Positions 1 through 6,176 of a stretch of DNA of 8,437 nt are shown one piece after another. The position numbers were made by a program, and so were the translations under genes. This stretch comes from an uncultured Parvularculaceae bacterium (GTDB lineage: Bacteria; Pseudomonadota; Alphaproteobacteria; Caulobacterales; Parvularculaceae), in NCBI GenBank assembly GCA_947259815.1, contig CAMYNO010000029.1:1-8437 (forward strand), given 5' to 3'. Under the pieces are notes generated by a model. The model had not been told where the DNA came from. It saw only the letters and a list, made by a program, of their open reading frames with translations, and did not search any database. The first letter of the stretch is position 1; each line of letters begins with the position of its first letter.

Positions 1-60
1 CTTTTTGGCTGTGGTTTTTTTCGCAGCCGGACGGGCCGCTTTTTTTGTCGCTTTTCTCAT
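1..60 (-). CDS. Lys/Ala-rich basic protein, N-terminal fragment (20 codons, runs off the left edge)
   Basis: The first 20 codons of a leftward gene are visible, with no stop before the edge. They encode a strongly basic, low-complexity start rich in Lys, Ala, Arg and Thr, as in histone H1-like nucleoid proteins or basic tails of other nucleic-acid-binding proteins. The family cannot be named from 20 residues. The ATG at 60-58 is chosen because an AGGGGA Shine-Dalgarno lies at 75-70, nine bases upstream. An in-frame ATG at 90-88 would add ten residues but has only a weak ribosome site. The frame stays open up to a stop at 150-148. The gene is separated from the upstream FKBP gene by a terminator, so it probably has its own promoter, and its leader may fold over the ribosome site. 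Confidence 0.6.
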   Translation of the reverse strand, partial: MRKATKKAARPAAKKTTAKK

Positions 61-71
61 TTCGAAAAGTC

Positions 72-121
72 CCCTGTTTAGCTGGCCCATCGCCAGCAAT
101 ACGCCGTTACGGCAAACAGGG
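72..121 (-). promoter_or_regulatory. Candidate three-way-junction leader overlapping a ribosome binding site
   Basis: Read leftward, CCCTGTTT (121-114) pairs perfectly with AAACAGGG (79-72), giving an 8-bp closing stem. Two smaller hairpins sit inside it: GCCG/CGGC at 113-103 with a 3-nt loop, and GCTGGC/GCCAGC at 97-81 with a 5-nt loop. They are joined by 5 nt (102-98) and 1 nt (80). The 3' strand of the closing stem contains four of the six bases of the AGGGGA ribosome site of the gene starting at 60. The pairing is seen directly; a role in translation control is inference. I do not recognise a named riboswitch class. Confidence 0.4.
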
Positions 122-136
122 TTAACAAGTATTAAA
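121..136 (-). promoter_or_regulatory. Promoter region of the Lys/Ala-rich gene with a near-consensus CtrA-like site
   Basis: Read leftward, TTTA (136-133), seven bases, then TTAAC (125-121) differs from the CtrA consensus TTAA-N7-TTAAC at one base of the first half-site. The same bases include TTTAAT (136-131), a 5/6 match to a sigma-70 -10 box, which would start a transcript near 124, right at the 5' end of the predicted leader fold. No good -35 box is visible. The two readings compete and neither is proven. Confidence 0.25.
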
Positions 137-156
137 CATGAACACGCTTAAAGCAT

Positions 157-194
157 AAAAAAACGCTCCGCGATCGCCCGCGAAGCGTTTTTTT
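157..194. terminator. Strong bidirectional intrinsic terminator
   Basis: Seven A's (157-163) run into CGCT, then CGCG (169-172), a 6-nt loop (173-178), CGCG (179-182), AGCG and seven T's (188-194). The arms pair over about 15 of 16 positions with one C/A mismatch (168/183). The stem is GC-rich and ends in a T-run on both strands. It lies 19 bp past the stop of the leftward FKBP gene, which it should terminate, and it would also stop rightward transcription. Confidence 0.9.
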
Positions 195-213
195 CAAGTT
201 CCGTGTATCGATG

Positions 214-1212
214 TTACTCCGTAGACGCAGCGACCGGGAACGGCGTCACCTCAATAAGCTCAACCTCGAATATGAGCGCTTCATTCGGACCGATTGACGG
301 GTTCCCGGTATCGCCATAGGCAAGTTCGGGCGGAATGAAGAAGCGGTATTTGTCGCCAACGCTCATCAGTTGCACGCCTTCCGTCCAGCCGTCGATCACC
401 TCATTCAGACGGAAAACCGCCGGGCGGCCGCGCTGATATGATGAATCGAACTCCGTCCCGTTCATGAGCGTCCCGGCATAATGAACCTTGACGACGTCAT
501 CTTCGTCCGGGCTGCCGCCATCGTCGGCGCCTTCCGAGAGCACCTGATATTGCAGACCGGAATCCGTTGTAAGGATGCCTTCCATTTTCGCGTTTTCGGC
601 CAGAAACGCTGTTGACGCTTTGAGATTACGTTCCGCGTTCTGAACCTTGATCAGTTCTACATCGAAAATCAGGGCTTCGTTCGGTCCAATCGGCCCGCCC
701 GGCGTTCCGGTTTCGCCATAGGCAAGGTCAGGCGGCAGGAAGAAACGGAACTTGTCGCCTTCACTCATCAACTGAACGCCTTCGGTCCAACCGGGGATGA
801 CGCGATTGAGTGGAAACGTGGCCGCAGCGCCGCGGGCGCGTGAAGAATCGAACTCAACACCGTCTTTGAGCGTCCCCACATAATGAACCTGCACGATGTC
901 GGTGGAAACAGGCGTCAGCCCATCCTCCGGCCCTTCTTCAAGAACCATATATTGCAGTCCGCTCTGTGTGACTTCGACGCCGTCGCGTTTTTCGTTTTCA
1001 CTCAGATATGAAAGCGACGCCGCGAGATTTTCCGCCGCAAGAGTGTCGGCGGAATCGCCAGGCGCATTTTCATTGCCCGCTTCGACTGCACCCTCATCAG
1101 CGACGACTTCTTCAGCAGTTTTATCTTCAGCAGCAGTTTCATCGGCGGCGTTTTTGCCACATGCGACTGCGAATAGAGCCGCGCCAGCGGCAATCCAGAT
1201 TTTTCGTTGCAA
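214..1212 (-). CDS. Lipoprotein with two tandem FKBP-type peptidyl-prolyl isomerase domains
   Basis: Predicted envelope foldase that isomerises peptide bonds before proline. The 332 residues begin with a short signal peptide ending in AVAC, a lipobox with lipidated Cys18. Gly19 at +2 is not an inner-membrane retention Asp under the enteric Lol rule. An acidic Ala/Glu/Asp-rich linker (20-58) follows. Two units of about 134 residues then repeat: each has a FklB/FkpA-like helix (62-94 and 196-228) followed by an FKBP core. Typical pocket residues occur in both: Y111, F121, D122, I139, W142, Y165, and Y245, F255, D256, I273, W276, Y299. Both active sites therefore look intact. The start codon is TTG (1212-1210), supported by GAGGGAG at 1226-1220 seven bases upstream and by the signal peptide beginning directly there. 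The gene is apparently monocistronic and ends at a strong terminator. Confidence 0.93.
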   Translation of the reverse strand: MQRKIWIAAGAALFAVACGKNAADETAAEDKTAEEVVADEGAVEAGNENAPGDSADTLAAENLAASLSYLSENEKRDGVEVTQSGLQYMVLEEGPEDGLTPVSTDIVQVHYVGTLKDGVEFDSSRARGAAATFPLNRVIPGWTEGVQLMSEGDKFRFFLPPDLAYGETGTPGGPIGPNEALIFDVELIKVQNAERNLKASTAFLAENAKMEGILTTDSGLQYQVLSEGADDGGSPDEDDVVKVHYAGTLMNGTEFDSSYQRGRPAVFRLNEVIDGWTEGVQLMSVGDKYRFFIPPELAYGDTGNPSIGPNEALIFEVELIEVTPFPVAASTE

Positions 1213-1491
1213 GATTTTACTCCCTCAATTCCTGCTTTTCGGCGCGCACCCTAAACGAGGCTGCGCCCCAAACCAACGCATATTCTCCAGCTTACAATTT
1301 CGTCAGGTGTACGCCCTGGCGGCCCCCGCCTTATTACACATTCGTTGACAGGAAATTTCCGCAGTTTTTTCAGGGCTTCACGTTCGGACATTAACGTAAA
1401 ATTTGCCCGCCCTTGGGAAAATTCATCTGCGGGCAAGCTGATAAAAATCGGAATTCATTGATACGCCCGCCAGCAAAGAGGTTGTTCGGGC
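1213..1491. other. Intergenic region between divergent FKBP and hydrolase genes
   Basis: No convincing gene is seen. A 61-codon leftward frame (1436-1251) opens with TTG, has no ribosome site and resembles no family I know. The stretch must hold promoters for both neighbours, but I find no clear -35/-10 pair. Local inverted repeats are present: a 7-bp stem with one G-U pair at 1301-1307/1315-1321, GGCGG/CCGCC at 1318-1322/1326-1330, and the longer one listed separately at 1403-1436. Confidence 0.5.
1403..1436. repeat. 8-bp perfect inverted repeat upstream of the hydrolase gene
   Basis: TTGCCCGC (1403-1410) and GCGGGCAA (1429-1436) are exact reverse complements separated by 18 bp. The right arm ends 55 bp before the hydrolase ATG. 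It could be an operator or an RNA hairpin. Read leftward it is followed by ATTTTAC, but no leftward gene lies before it, so a terminator role is unlikely. Confidence 0.4.
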
Positions 1492-2430
1492 ATGCCCGGA
1501 ATTTTTCGCCGATCAAGCGGCGCGATAAGCGATGGCGCACGAAAGAGAATAGCGACGCTGCGGCCTTATCCGACGCTCGATATGTGGCGCAATCCGGTGA
1601 CGCGCGGATTTGCGCGCCGCATGCAAAATGACGAAGCGCTCAAGACGCTTGAAGAAATCGACTTCGAATACCGCATCACGGAAGAAAGCGCCGGCAATGT
1701 TAATGGCGTTTATTATGAAACATCGAGCGTTCGCGAGAATGCGCCGATCATCCTTTTTGTCCATGGCGGCGGTTTCGTCGCCGGCGGACCAAAAGAGAAT
1801 GCCGCCAGCGTTCTGGCGACATGCCACTTAAGCGGCTGCACGGGATTTGGTCCCGACTATGGTTTGCTGCCCGACGCGCACTACCCGACACAGATCGAAG
1901 AGATCAGCGCGGTTTACCACGCCTTGTGCGCTGGCGCTCCGTCGCCGCGGATTGTCGTGATGGCGGAATCGACCGGCGCCGCGATCGCTCTTTCGGCGAT
2001 CATGCGCTGGCGCGACGAAGGAACGCCAATGCCGGCCGGCGCAGTCTTTCTCTCGCCTTGCGTTGACGGTCTTGGCGCCAGCGACACACAGATTACGCTG
2101 GACAAGAAAGACCCGTTGATCCGTTCCATGCGCGGCGCTTATACGCGAAACCTCTTTCGGTATTACGCGCCGAATACCGCGCTCAAAGACCCCGGCGTAT
2201 CGCCTCTTTATGGTGACTTTAACGGGCTGCCTCCAATGCTTGTCCATGCGGGCGGGCGTGAAGTCTTGCTGGGCGACGCGGCCCGCCTAACCCAGGCGGC
2301 GAACCGCGCCGGCGTGCCCGCCAGCCTGCAGGTTTTCGACGGAATGTATCACCGTTTCCACGCCCATTGGTCGCTAGAGGAAGCACGCGAAGCGCATAAC
2401 GATATTGCCGGATTCATCAACGCGCTCTGA
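1492..2430 (+). CDS. Alpha/beta hydrolase of the hormone-sensitive lipase (family IV esterase) type, atypical active site
   Basis: A 312-residue protein of the size and layout of HSL-family carboxylesterases. It has the oxyanion-hole motif HGGG at 91-94, a nucleophile elbow with Ser160, a late His287 in GMYHRF, and the family's SPLY..F.GLPPML stretch (237-250). It probably hydrolyses short acyl esters in the cytoplasm, since no signal peptide is seen. Two features are odd. The elbow reads AESTG instead of the usual GDSAG, with Ala in place of the first Gly. Arg256 sits where many relatives carry the acidic triad residue (GGREVLLGD), leaving Asp262 as a nearby substitute. The ATG at 1492 has AAAGAGG at 1475-1481, ten bases upstream. 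Met31 is a possible later start. The gene stands alone and converges on the next gene with only 19 bp between stops. Substrate unknown. Confidence 0.88.
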   Translation: MPGIFRRSSGAISDGARKRIATLRPYPTLDMWRNPVTRGFARRMQNDEALKTLEEIDFEYRITEESAGNVNGVYYETSSVRENAPIILFVHGGGFVAGGPKENAASVLATCHLSGCTGFGPDYGLLPDAHYPTQIEEISAVYHALCAGAPSPRIVVMAESTGAAIALSAIMRWRDEGTPMPAGAVFLSPCVDGLGASDTQITLDKKDPLIRSMRGAYTRNLFRYYAPNTALKDPGVSPLYGDFNGLPPMLVHAGGREVLLGDAARLTQAANRAGVPASLQVFDGMYHRFHAHWSLEEAREAHNDIAGFINAL

Positions 2431-2449
2431 TACCGGCGCAAACCAGTTG

Positions 2450-2989
2450 CTACGCCGTCCGCCGAATTCGGTATGCCGCACACAAGATGACATAAGCCAG
2501 GGCCAGCTCGAAGGAGCGGTTGAGGATCGCAATCATCCAGTACAGTCCCTGATCGATCAGCAGAATATAGAAATTGAATAACGCCGTCGCGGTATGAAGA
2601 AAGAAAAGCGGCGCCGGAAACCAGCGGCCTTTCGATAGCTGGTAAAAAGCCGCAGCGAGCACGACGTCAATTGCAAGATACGATAACGCCAGCATGTCGC
2701 CGTCGAACAAGATCCAGCATTGCAGCGAGCATAACCAGCCGAGACCTATTAACCTTGCCGCGGTCGCGATCTGGGCGGAGCCGGAACGGTATGCAAGGCA
2801 AACCGAGACAATCACGGCCGCGCCGTAACACCCTATGGTTATCCAGGCCGAAACACTAATACGACCACTGACGATACCGGCCTTACCGGCAACCGCCCCC
2901 CTCGCTATGCGGAAACGGGCTGTCTCCGAACGCTCTATCCAGGCTGCACAACGATGCACATTGCCTGCCAAGGCTCTATTGCGACGCAA
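2450..2989 (-). CDS. Hypothetical inner-membrane protein with about five transmembrane helices
   Basis: No known family recognised. From the start chosen here the protein has 179 residues: a basic N-terminal stretch of about 44 residues, then five hydrophobic segments near 45-66, 74-96, 98-117, 123-145 and 149-173, ending in a short basic tail. Short loops leave little soluble domain. Charged or aromatic groups near the helices (FDGD near 95-98, the KGRWFP turn near 120-125, NRSFE near 157-161) are candidate conserved positions. No Met codon lies early in the frame. TTG at 2989-2987 is preferred because AAGAGG at 3004-2999 lies nine bases upstream; TTG at 2995 would be only three bases from it. 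The first 44 residues look unlike a folded domain, so a start closer to the first helix remains possible. The XRE regulator lies upstream on the same strand, about 280 bp away. Confidence 0.65.
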   Translation of the reverse strand: MRRNRALAGNVHRCAAWIERSETARFRIARGAVAGKAGIVSGRISVSAWITIGCYGAAVIVSVCLAYRSGSAQIATAARLIGLGWLCSLQCWILFDGDMLALSYLAIDVVLAAAFYQLSKGRWFPAPLFFLHTATALFNFYILLIDQGLYWMIAILNRSFELALAYVILCAAYRIRRTA

Positions 2990-2995
2990 ACGCAA

Positions 2996-3268
2996 ATACC
3001 TCTTGTGATTTGCGTAGGCGCCGGAGAAACGTTTTTTTTCCGTAACGAGAGTAATTTCTGTGCTACTTGTTATGCCTCAATAATGGGCGACAGCACACGA
3101 GACGTAACGCGAAACTTCGTTAATAGGCGTCGCACGGCCTGCGAACCGGAGATGTTCCATTGGGGAAGGAAGAAGACGCATACGCCGCGCGCATAGCGCG
3201 TAATATGTGGCGCATGGCGAAGCGGCGGGCGGCGGAGGTTGCTGCGGCGCAGACAGCGCCCGAATCCG
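2996..3268. other. Gene-free stretch between the XRE regulator and the membrane protein
   Basis: Short frames here lack ribosome sites and family resemblance. Small inverted repeats occur: TAACG/CGTTA at 3105-3109/3118-3122 with an 8-bp gap, CGCGC/GCGCG at 3188-3192/3196-3200, and GGCGC/GCGCC at 3246-3250/3256-3260. The last lies 8 bp past the XRE stop but has no T-run. The AT-richer part (about 3010-3125) probably holds the membrane gene's promoter, though no clear boxes are visible. Confidence 0.4.
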
Positions 3269-3820
3269 CTACTTGCGTTGGACAGCGCTCCAGTTTTGAA
3301 AATACAACTCTGTGGCGAGTTCAGCGCCTCGATCGATCGCACCGGCGGACGGCACGGGATCCGCGTACTCTCTCAGAATTTCTTCAAGCACTGGCCGAAG
3401 AGCTTGCGTCAGACGAGCCTGGCCCTGACGGGTCGTGACCGGACGCAAGGCTGCGTAAGTATTCGCCGTTGCTTCAGCGGCGATTTCGATGGATTTGTCT
3501 GGCGGGTCGGGAGCGTCCTGCGCGGTCAGATGATTAAAAACGATGGCAAGCGCGGTACGCAATCTATGGTTGTCCAACTCGGTGTCGAGCCCGTCCGTCG
3601 GCATTGAAACGATCTTGCCGCGCCCCGCCGCATCGGAAAATAAATCGTCCAGACAAACCGCGCCGCCGGTCGCTTCAATAATCCGGCGGGCAAGGCCCGG
3701 CTTGGGTTTCTGCCGCCCATTGATGATCCGGTAAAGCGTTTGCCGCGACGCCCCGACCCGTGCGCTGAAGTCAACGACGGATTCCTGTAGTTCCGACAGA
3801 TATTGTTTCAGCGGATGCAT
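3269..3820 (-). CDS. XRE/Cro-family helix-turn-helix transcriptional regulator
   Basis: A 183-residue protein with an N-terminal Cro/C1-type helix-turn-helix at about 4-60. The likely second helix (17-23, DFSARVG) and recognition helix (25-33, SRQTLYRII) are followed by an NGRQKPKPGLARRI stretch typical of these domains. The remainder (75-183) is mostly helical-looking, rich in Ala, Arg and Glu, and matches no effector domain I can name; it may mediate dimerisation. The ATG at 3820-3818 has only a weak GAG ribosome site close to it. The gene is divergent from uup across 138 bp that contain a strong inverted repeat next to this start, which suggests autoregulation. Possible targets are itself, uup or the downstream membrane gene; all are inference. 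Its C-terminal coding region is also open on the other strand, but that frame looks like a shadow. Confidence 0.82.
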   Translation of the reverse strand: MHPLKQYLSELQESVVDFSARVGASRQTLYRIINGRQKPKPGLARRIIEATGGAVCLDDLFSDAAGRGKIVSMPTDGLDTELDNHRLRTALAIVFNHLTAQDAPDPPDKSIEIAAEATANTYAALRPVTTRQGQARLTQALRPVLEEILREYADPVPSAGAIDRGAELATELYFQNWSAVQRK

Positions 3821-3836
3821 GTCTCAAGGCGCCCTG

Positions 3837-3866
3837 CGGGTGGTGCGCGCGCCGCACCAACGCCCG
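3837..3866. repeat. Extended inverted repeat in the XRE/uup divergent promoter region
   Basis: TGGTGCG (3841-3847) pairs perfectly with CGCACCA (3853-3859) around a 5-bp centre. CGGG (3837-3840) and CCCG (3863-3866) extend it past a 3-base bulge, for 11 pairs in all. It lies 17 bp upstream of the XRE start codon and about 90 bp from uup. An operator for the XRE protein is the natural guess; a hairpin in the XRE leader is the alternative. Confidence 0.45.
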
Positions 3867-3958
3867 AAACCTGTCACGCCGCACGCAACAAAACGTTAAT
3901 GACCGGCCCCGGCAGAAAATTTTTGCAACCCGGCCGCAAGGACCGGTACACCCGTGAA

Positions 3959-5770
3959 ATGAGCGCCCTACTTTTATCATTGAGCGATATCGCCCTGACC
4001 TTTGGCGGGGCGCCGCTGTTGGTGAAGGCGTCGCTGGAAGTTGGACCGCGGGCGCGTATCGCCCTTGTCGGCCGCAACGGATCGGGAAAATCGACCCTGC
4101 TGAAAATTGCCGCGGGATCGGTTACCGCCGATTCCGGTGAACGCTTCCTGCATCCTGACGCACAGGTTTGCTACCTGCCCCAGGAACCTGAATTCGGCGA
4201 TCACGCGACAGCCGGTTCCTTTGTTTCAGCAGCGCTAAGCGATGCAAATGATCTGCACCTCGCTGAGCGAACGCTGGCGGAGTTCGGCATCAACGCCGAT
4301 GCGCCGCTTCAAAGCGTCTCTGGCGGTGAAGCAAAACGCATCGCGCTTGCCGCCGCGTTTGTTGCAAACCCGGATGTCGTTTTGATGGACGAGCCGACCA
4401 ACCATCTCGACATCGCCGCGATCGCCGATCTTGAAAGCCGTATTGCCCGTTCAAACGCGGCATTCGTCATCATCAGCCACGACCGGCGTTTTCTGGAAAC
4501 CCTGACTACGCAAACCGTCTGGATCGATCGCGGCGAGACCCATTACCTCTCAAAAGGCTTTTCCGCTTTTGAGGAATGGCGCGACGCCAGGCTGGAAGAA
4601 GAAAAAGCAGCGCATCACAAACTCGGCAGAAAAATTGCGGCCGAAGAAGACTGGGTGCGATATGGCGTGACCGCACGGCGCAAACGGAATGTTCGCCGCA
4701 TGGGCGAGCTTCAAACCCTGCGCGACACCTATCGGGAATCACGCCGGTCCCAATCATCGGTCAGTTTTGCAACGACACAGGCAGGCGCCGCCTCAAAGCG
4801 CATGATCGTCGCGGAACACATTTCAAAATCCTTTGGTGAAAATACAGTCGTCGAGGATTTTTCCATTAAAATTTCTCGCGGCGACAAAATCGGCGTCATT
4901 GCGCCCAATGGCGCGGGGAAGACGACCCTGTTGTCGATGCTGACCGGTGCGCTGGAACCGGATGCGGGAACCGTCATGCGCGCCGATAACATGGCGCTCG
5001 TTACCCTCGACCAGCAGCGCGCGCGGCTTAAGCCCGATGATCGACTTGCCGACGCCATCACTGACGGGCGCGGCGACTATGTCACGGTGAACGGCGCCAA
5101 CAAGCATGTGGCGACGTATTTGCAGGATTTTCTGTTTGCGCCGGAACAATGGCGCGCGCCGGTGTCATCCCTATCGGGGGGCGAGCGCGGGCGCCTCGCT
5201 CTTGCCGCAGCGCTGGCCTATCCATCGAATATTCTGGCGCTCGACGAGCCGACCAACGATCTCGACCTTGAAACCCTCGACCTGCTGCAAGGATTCCTTG
5301 CCGACTATGAAGGATGTGTCCTGCTTATCAGTCACGATCGCAGCTTTCTGGACGGCGTTGTCGCCAGCGTCATTTCGACCGATCCGAATAAGCCCGGCTG
5401 CTGGATTCGGTATCCCGGCGGATATAGCGATATGCTTGCGCAACGCGGCGCCGAACCCGGCAAGGCACAGGCCGTGCCAAAAGCGGAAAAGCGAACAAGA
5501 AACGCAAGCGCGCCGAAAACCGGCGCACAAAAACTTTCGTATAAGGAGCAGTTTGCCCTGAAGTCGTTGCCGGACAAAATCGCCGCGCTCGAAGAACAAA
5601 TAAATACGCTCAACGAAAAACTCGCCGATCCGAAATTCTTTGAAAAAGACCCGAAAGAGTTCAATGCGTGCGCCGGCGCGCTTGAGCAGGCCAGAGACGA
5701 GCTAAGCGAAGCCGAGGAGCAATGGCTTGCACTCACCATCAAGGAAGAATCCCTGAGCGAAGGGCGGTGA
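3959..5770 (+). CDS. uup: ABC-F family ATPase Uup
   Basis: Soluble ABC-F ATPase with two nucleotide-binding domains and no membrane helices; relatives act on the ribosome. Numbering is for the 603-residue product from ATG 3959. Domain 1: Walker A GRNGSGKST (38-46), signature SGGEAKR (121-127), Walker B with DEPTNHLD (144-151), switch His174. The interdomain arm (about 205-280) carries AEEDWVRYGVTARRKRN, typical of the P-site tRNA-interacting region of Uup-type proteins. Domain 2: APNGAGKTT (315-323), LSGGERGR (405-412), DEPTNDLD (429-436), His459. A basic linker and Glu-rich C-terminal coiled coil (about 525-595, beginning LSYKEQ) match the Uup DNA-binding tail. The first P-loop Gly of domain 2 is Ala315. 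The frame is open back to 3803, but family alignment supports the ATG at 3959. No good Shine-Dalgarno is visible; AAGGA at 3938-3942 is 16 bases away. Confidence 0.93.
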   Translation: MSALLLSLSDIALTFGGAPLLVKASLEVGPRARIALVGRNGSGKSTLLKIAAGSVTADSGERFLHPDAQVCYLPQEPEFGDHATAGSFVSAALSDANDLHLAERTLAEFGINADAPLQSVSGGEAKRIALAAAFVANPDVVLMDEPTNHLDIAAIADLESRIARSNAAFVIISHDRRFLETLTTQTVWIDRGETHYLSKGFSAFEEWRDARLEEEKAAHHKLGRKIAAEEDWVRYGVTARRKRNVRRMGELQTLRDTYRESRRSQSSVSFATTQAGAASKRMIVAEHISKSFGENTVVEDFSIKISRGDKIGVIAPNGAGKTTLLSMLTGALEPDAGTVMRADNMALVTLDQQRARLKPDDRLADAITDGRGDYVTVNGANKHVATYLQDFLFAPEQWRAPVSSLSGGERGRLALAAALAYPSNILALDEPTNDLDLETLDLLQGFLADYEGCVLLISHDRSFLDGVVASVISTDPNKPGCWIRYPGGYSDMLAQRGAEPGKAQAVPKAEKRTRNASAPKTGAQKLSYKEQFALKSLPDKIAALEEQINTLNEKLADPKFFEKDPKEFNACAGALEQARDELSEAEEQWLALTIKEESLSEGR

Positions 5771-5775
5771 ATGTC

Positions 5776-5790
5776 GAGCCCACGCGGCTC
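5776..5790. terminator. Small hairpin between convergent uup and VOC genes
   Basis: GAGCC (5776-5780) and GGCTC (5786-5790) form a perfect 5-bp stem with a 5-nt loop, in the 28-bp gap between two convergent stops. No T-run follows on either side, so it is at best a weak terminator. Confidence 0.3.
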
Positions 5791-5798
5791 TCCCGCAT

Positions 5799-6176
5799 TC
5801 AGGCAGGCTCAATCAAATCCCACTTATTGCCGTAGAGATCAGCGAATTGAACGACCGTCCCGTATGCCTCACGCCGGGGTTTTTCAAGAAAGACAACACC
5901 CGCCGCAGAGAATGCAGCAAAATCGCGGTCGAAATCATCGGTTTCCAGAAAGAACGCGACGCGTCCGCCGGCCTGTTTGCCGATCTGGGAGATTTGCTCA
6001 TCCCCGACGGCTTTCGCCAGCAACAGATCAGCGCCGCCGGTCGTTAGAACAACCCAACGTTTTCCCTCGCTGATCCGAATGTCTTCTTTGACGACAAAAC
6101 CCAGCGACGAAACGAACCACGTTTTTGCCTCGTCATAATCGGACACAAGCAGCGTTAATGCAGTTAATCCGCTCAC
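5799..6176 (-). CDS. VOC/glyoxalase-fold protein
   Basis: A 125-residue vicinal-oxygen-chelate (glyoxalase/bleomycin-resistance fold) protein of typical single-unit length with two beta-alpha-beta-beta-beta modules. Family marks are LLVSDYDEAKTWF (9-21), LGF (25-27), KRWVVL (39-44), QAGGRVAFFLETDDFDRD (68-85), AYGTVVQFADLYGNKWDLIEP (104-124), including the near-invariant Glu123. The His often found in the first strand as a metal ligand is absent (LTALTLLV), as in a common non-glyoxalase-I subgroup, so the enzyme activity cannot be stated. The start is GTG at 6176-6174, overlapping the upstream thioesterase stop as GTGA. The frame opens further upstream, but family similarity begins at this GTG. 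No strong ribosome site is seen, consistent with translational coupling to the thioesterase gene. Confidence 0.87.
   Translation of the reverse strand: MSGLTALTLLVSDYDEAKTWFVSSLGFVVKEDIRISEGKRWVVLTTGGADLLLAKAVGDEQISQIGKQAGGRVAFFLETDDFDRDFAAFSAAGVVFLEKPRREAYGTVVQFADLYGNKWDLIEPA

Noticed and set aside
81..97. GGCGATGG in the leader hairpin, resembling the 5' end of fluoride (crcB) riboswitches
   Set aside because: The remaining conserved parts of that riboswitch are missing, the stem pairs differently, and the downstream gene is not an evident fluoride exporter.
896..1394. Two long rightward frames opposite the FKBP gene
   Set aside because: They are antisense to a clear gene, Ser/Ala or Arg/Gln-rich, and have no family resemblance or ribosome site.
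1251..1436. 61-codon leftward frame upstream of the FKBP gene
   Set aside because: TTG start, no Shine-Dalgarno at it or at the internal ATG, and no recognisable protein features.
2890..2950. WIERSETA-like peptide in the membrane protein's N-terminus, recalling translations of dispersed palindromic repeats
   Set aside because: The DNA does not form the expected palindrome and no second copy is seen in the window.
3160..3438. 92-codon rightward frame partly opposite the XRE gene
   Set aside because: TTG start without a ribosome site, Arg/Ala-rich, and overlapping a better-supported gene; treated as a shadow.
5771..6073. 100-codon rightward frame starting right after the uup stop
   Set aside because: It lies opposite the VOC gene, is Arg/Pro/Gln-rich and matches no family.
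6155..6167. TTAA-N5-TTAA resembling a CtrA box
   Set aside because: The spacing is 5 rather than 7 and it lies inside the start of the VOC coding sequence.
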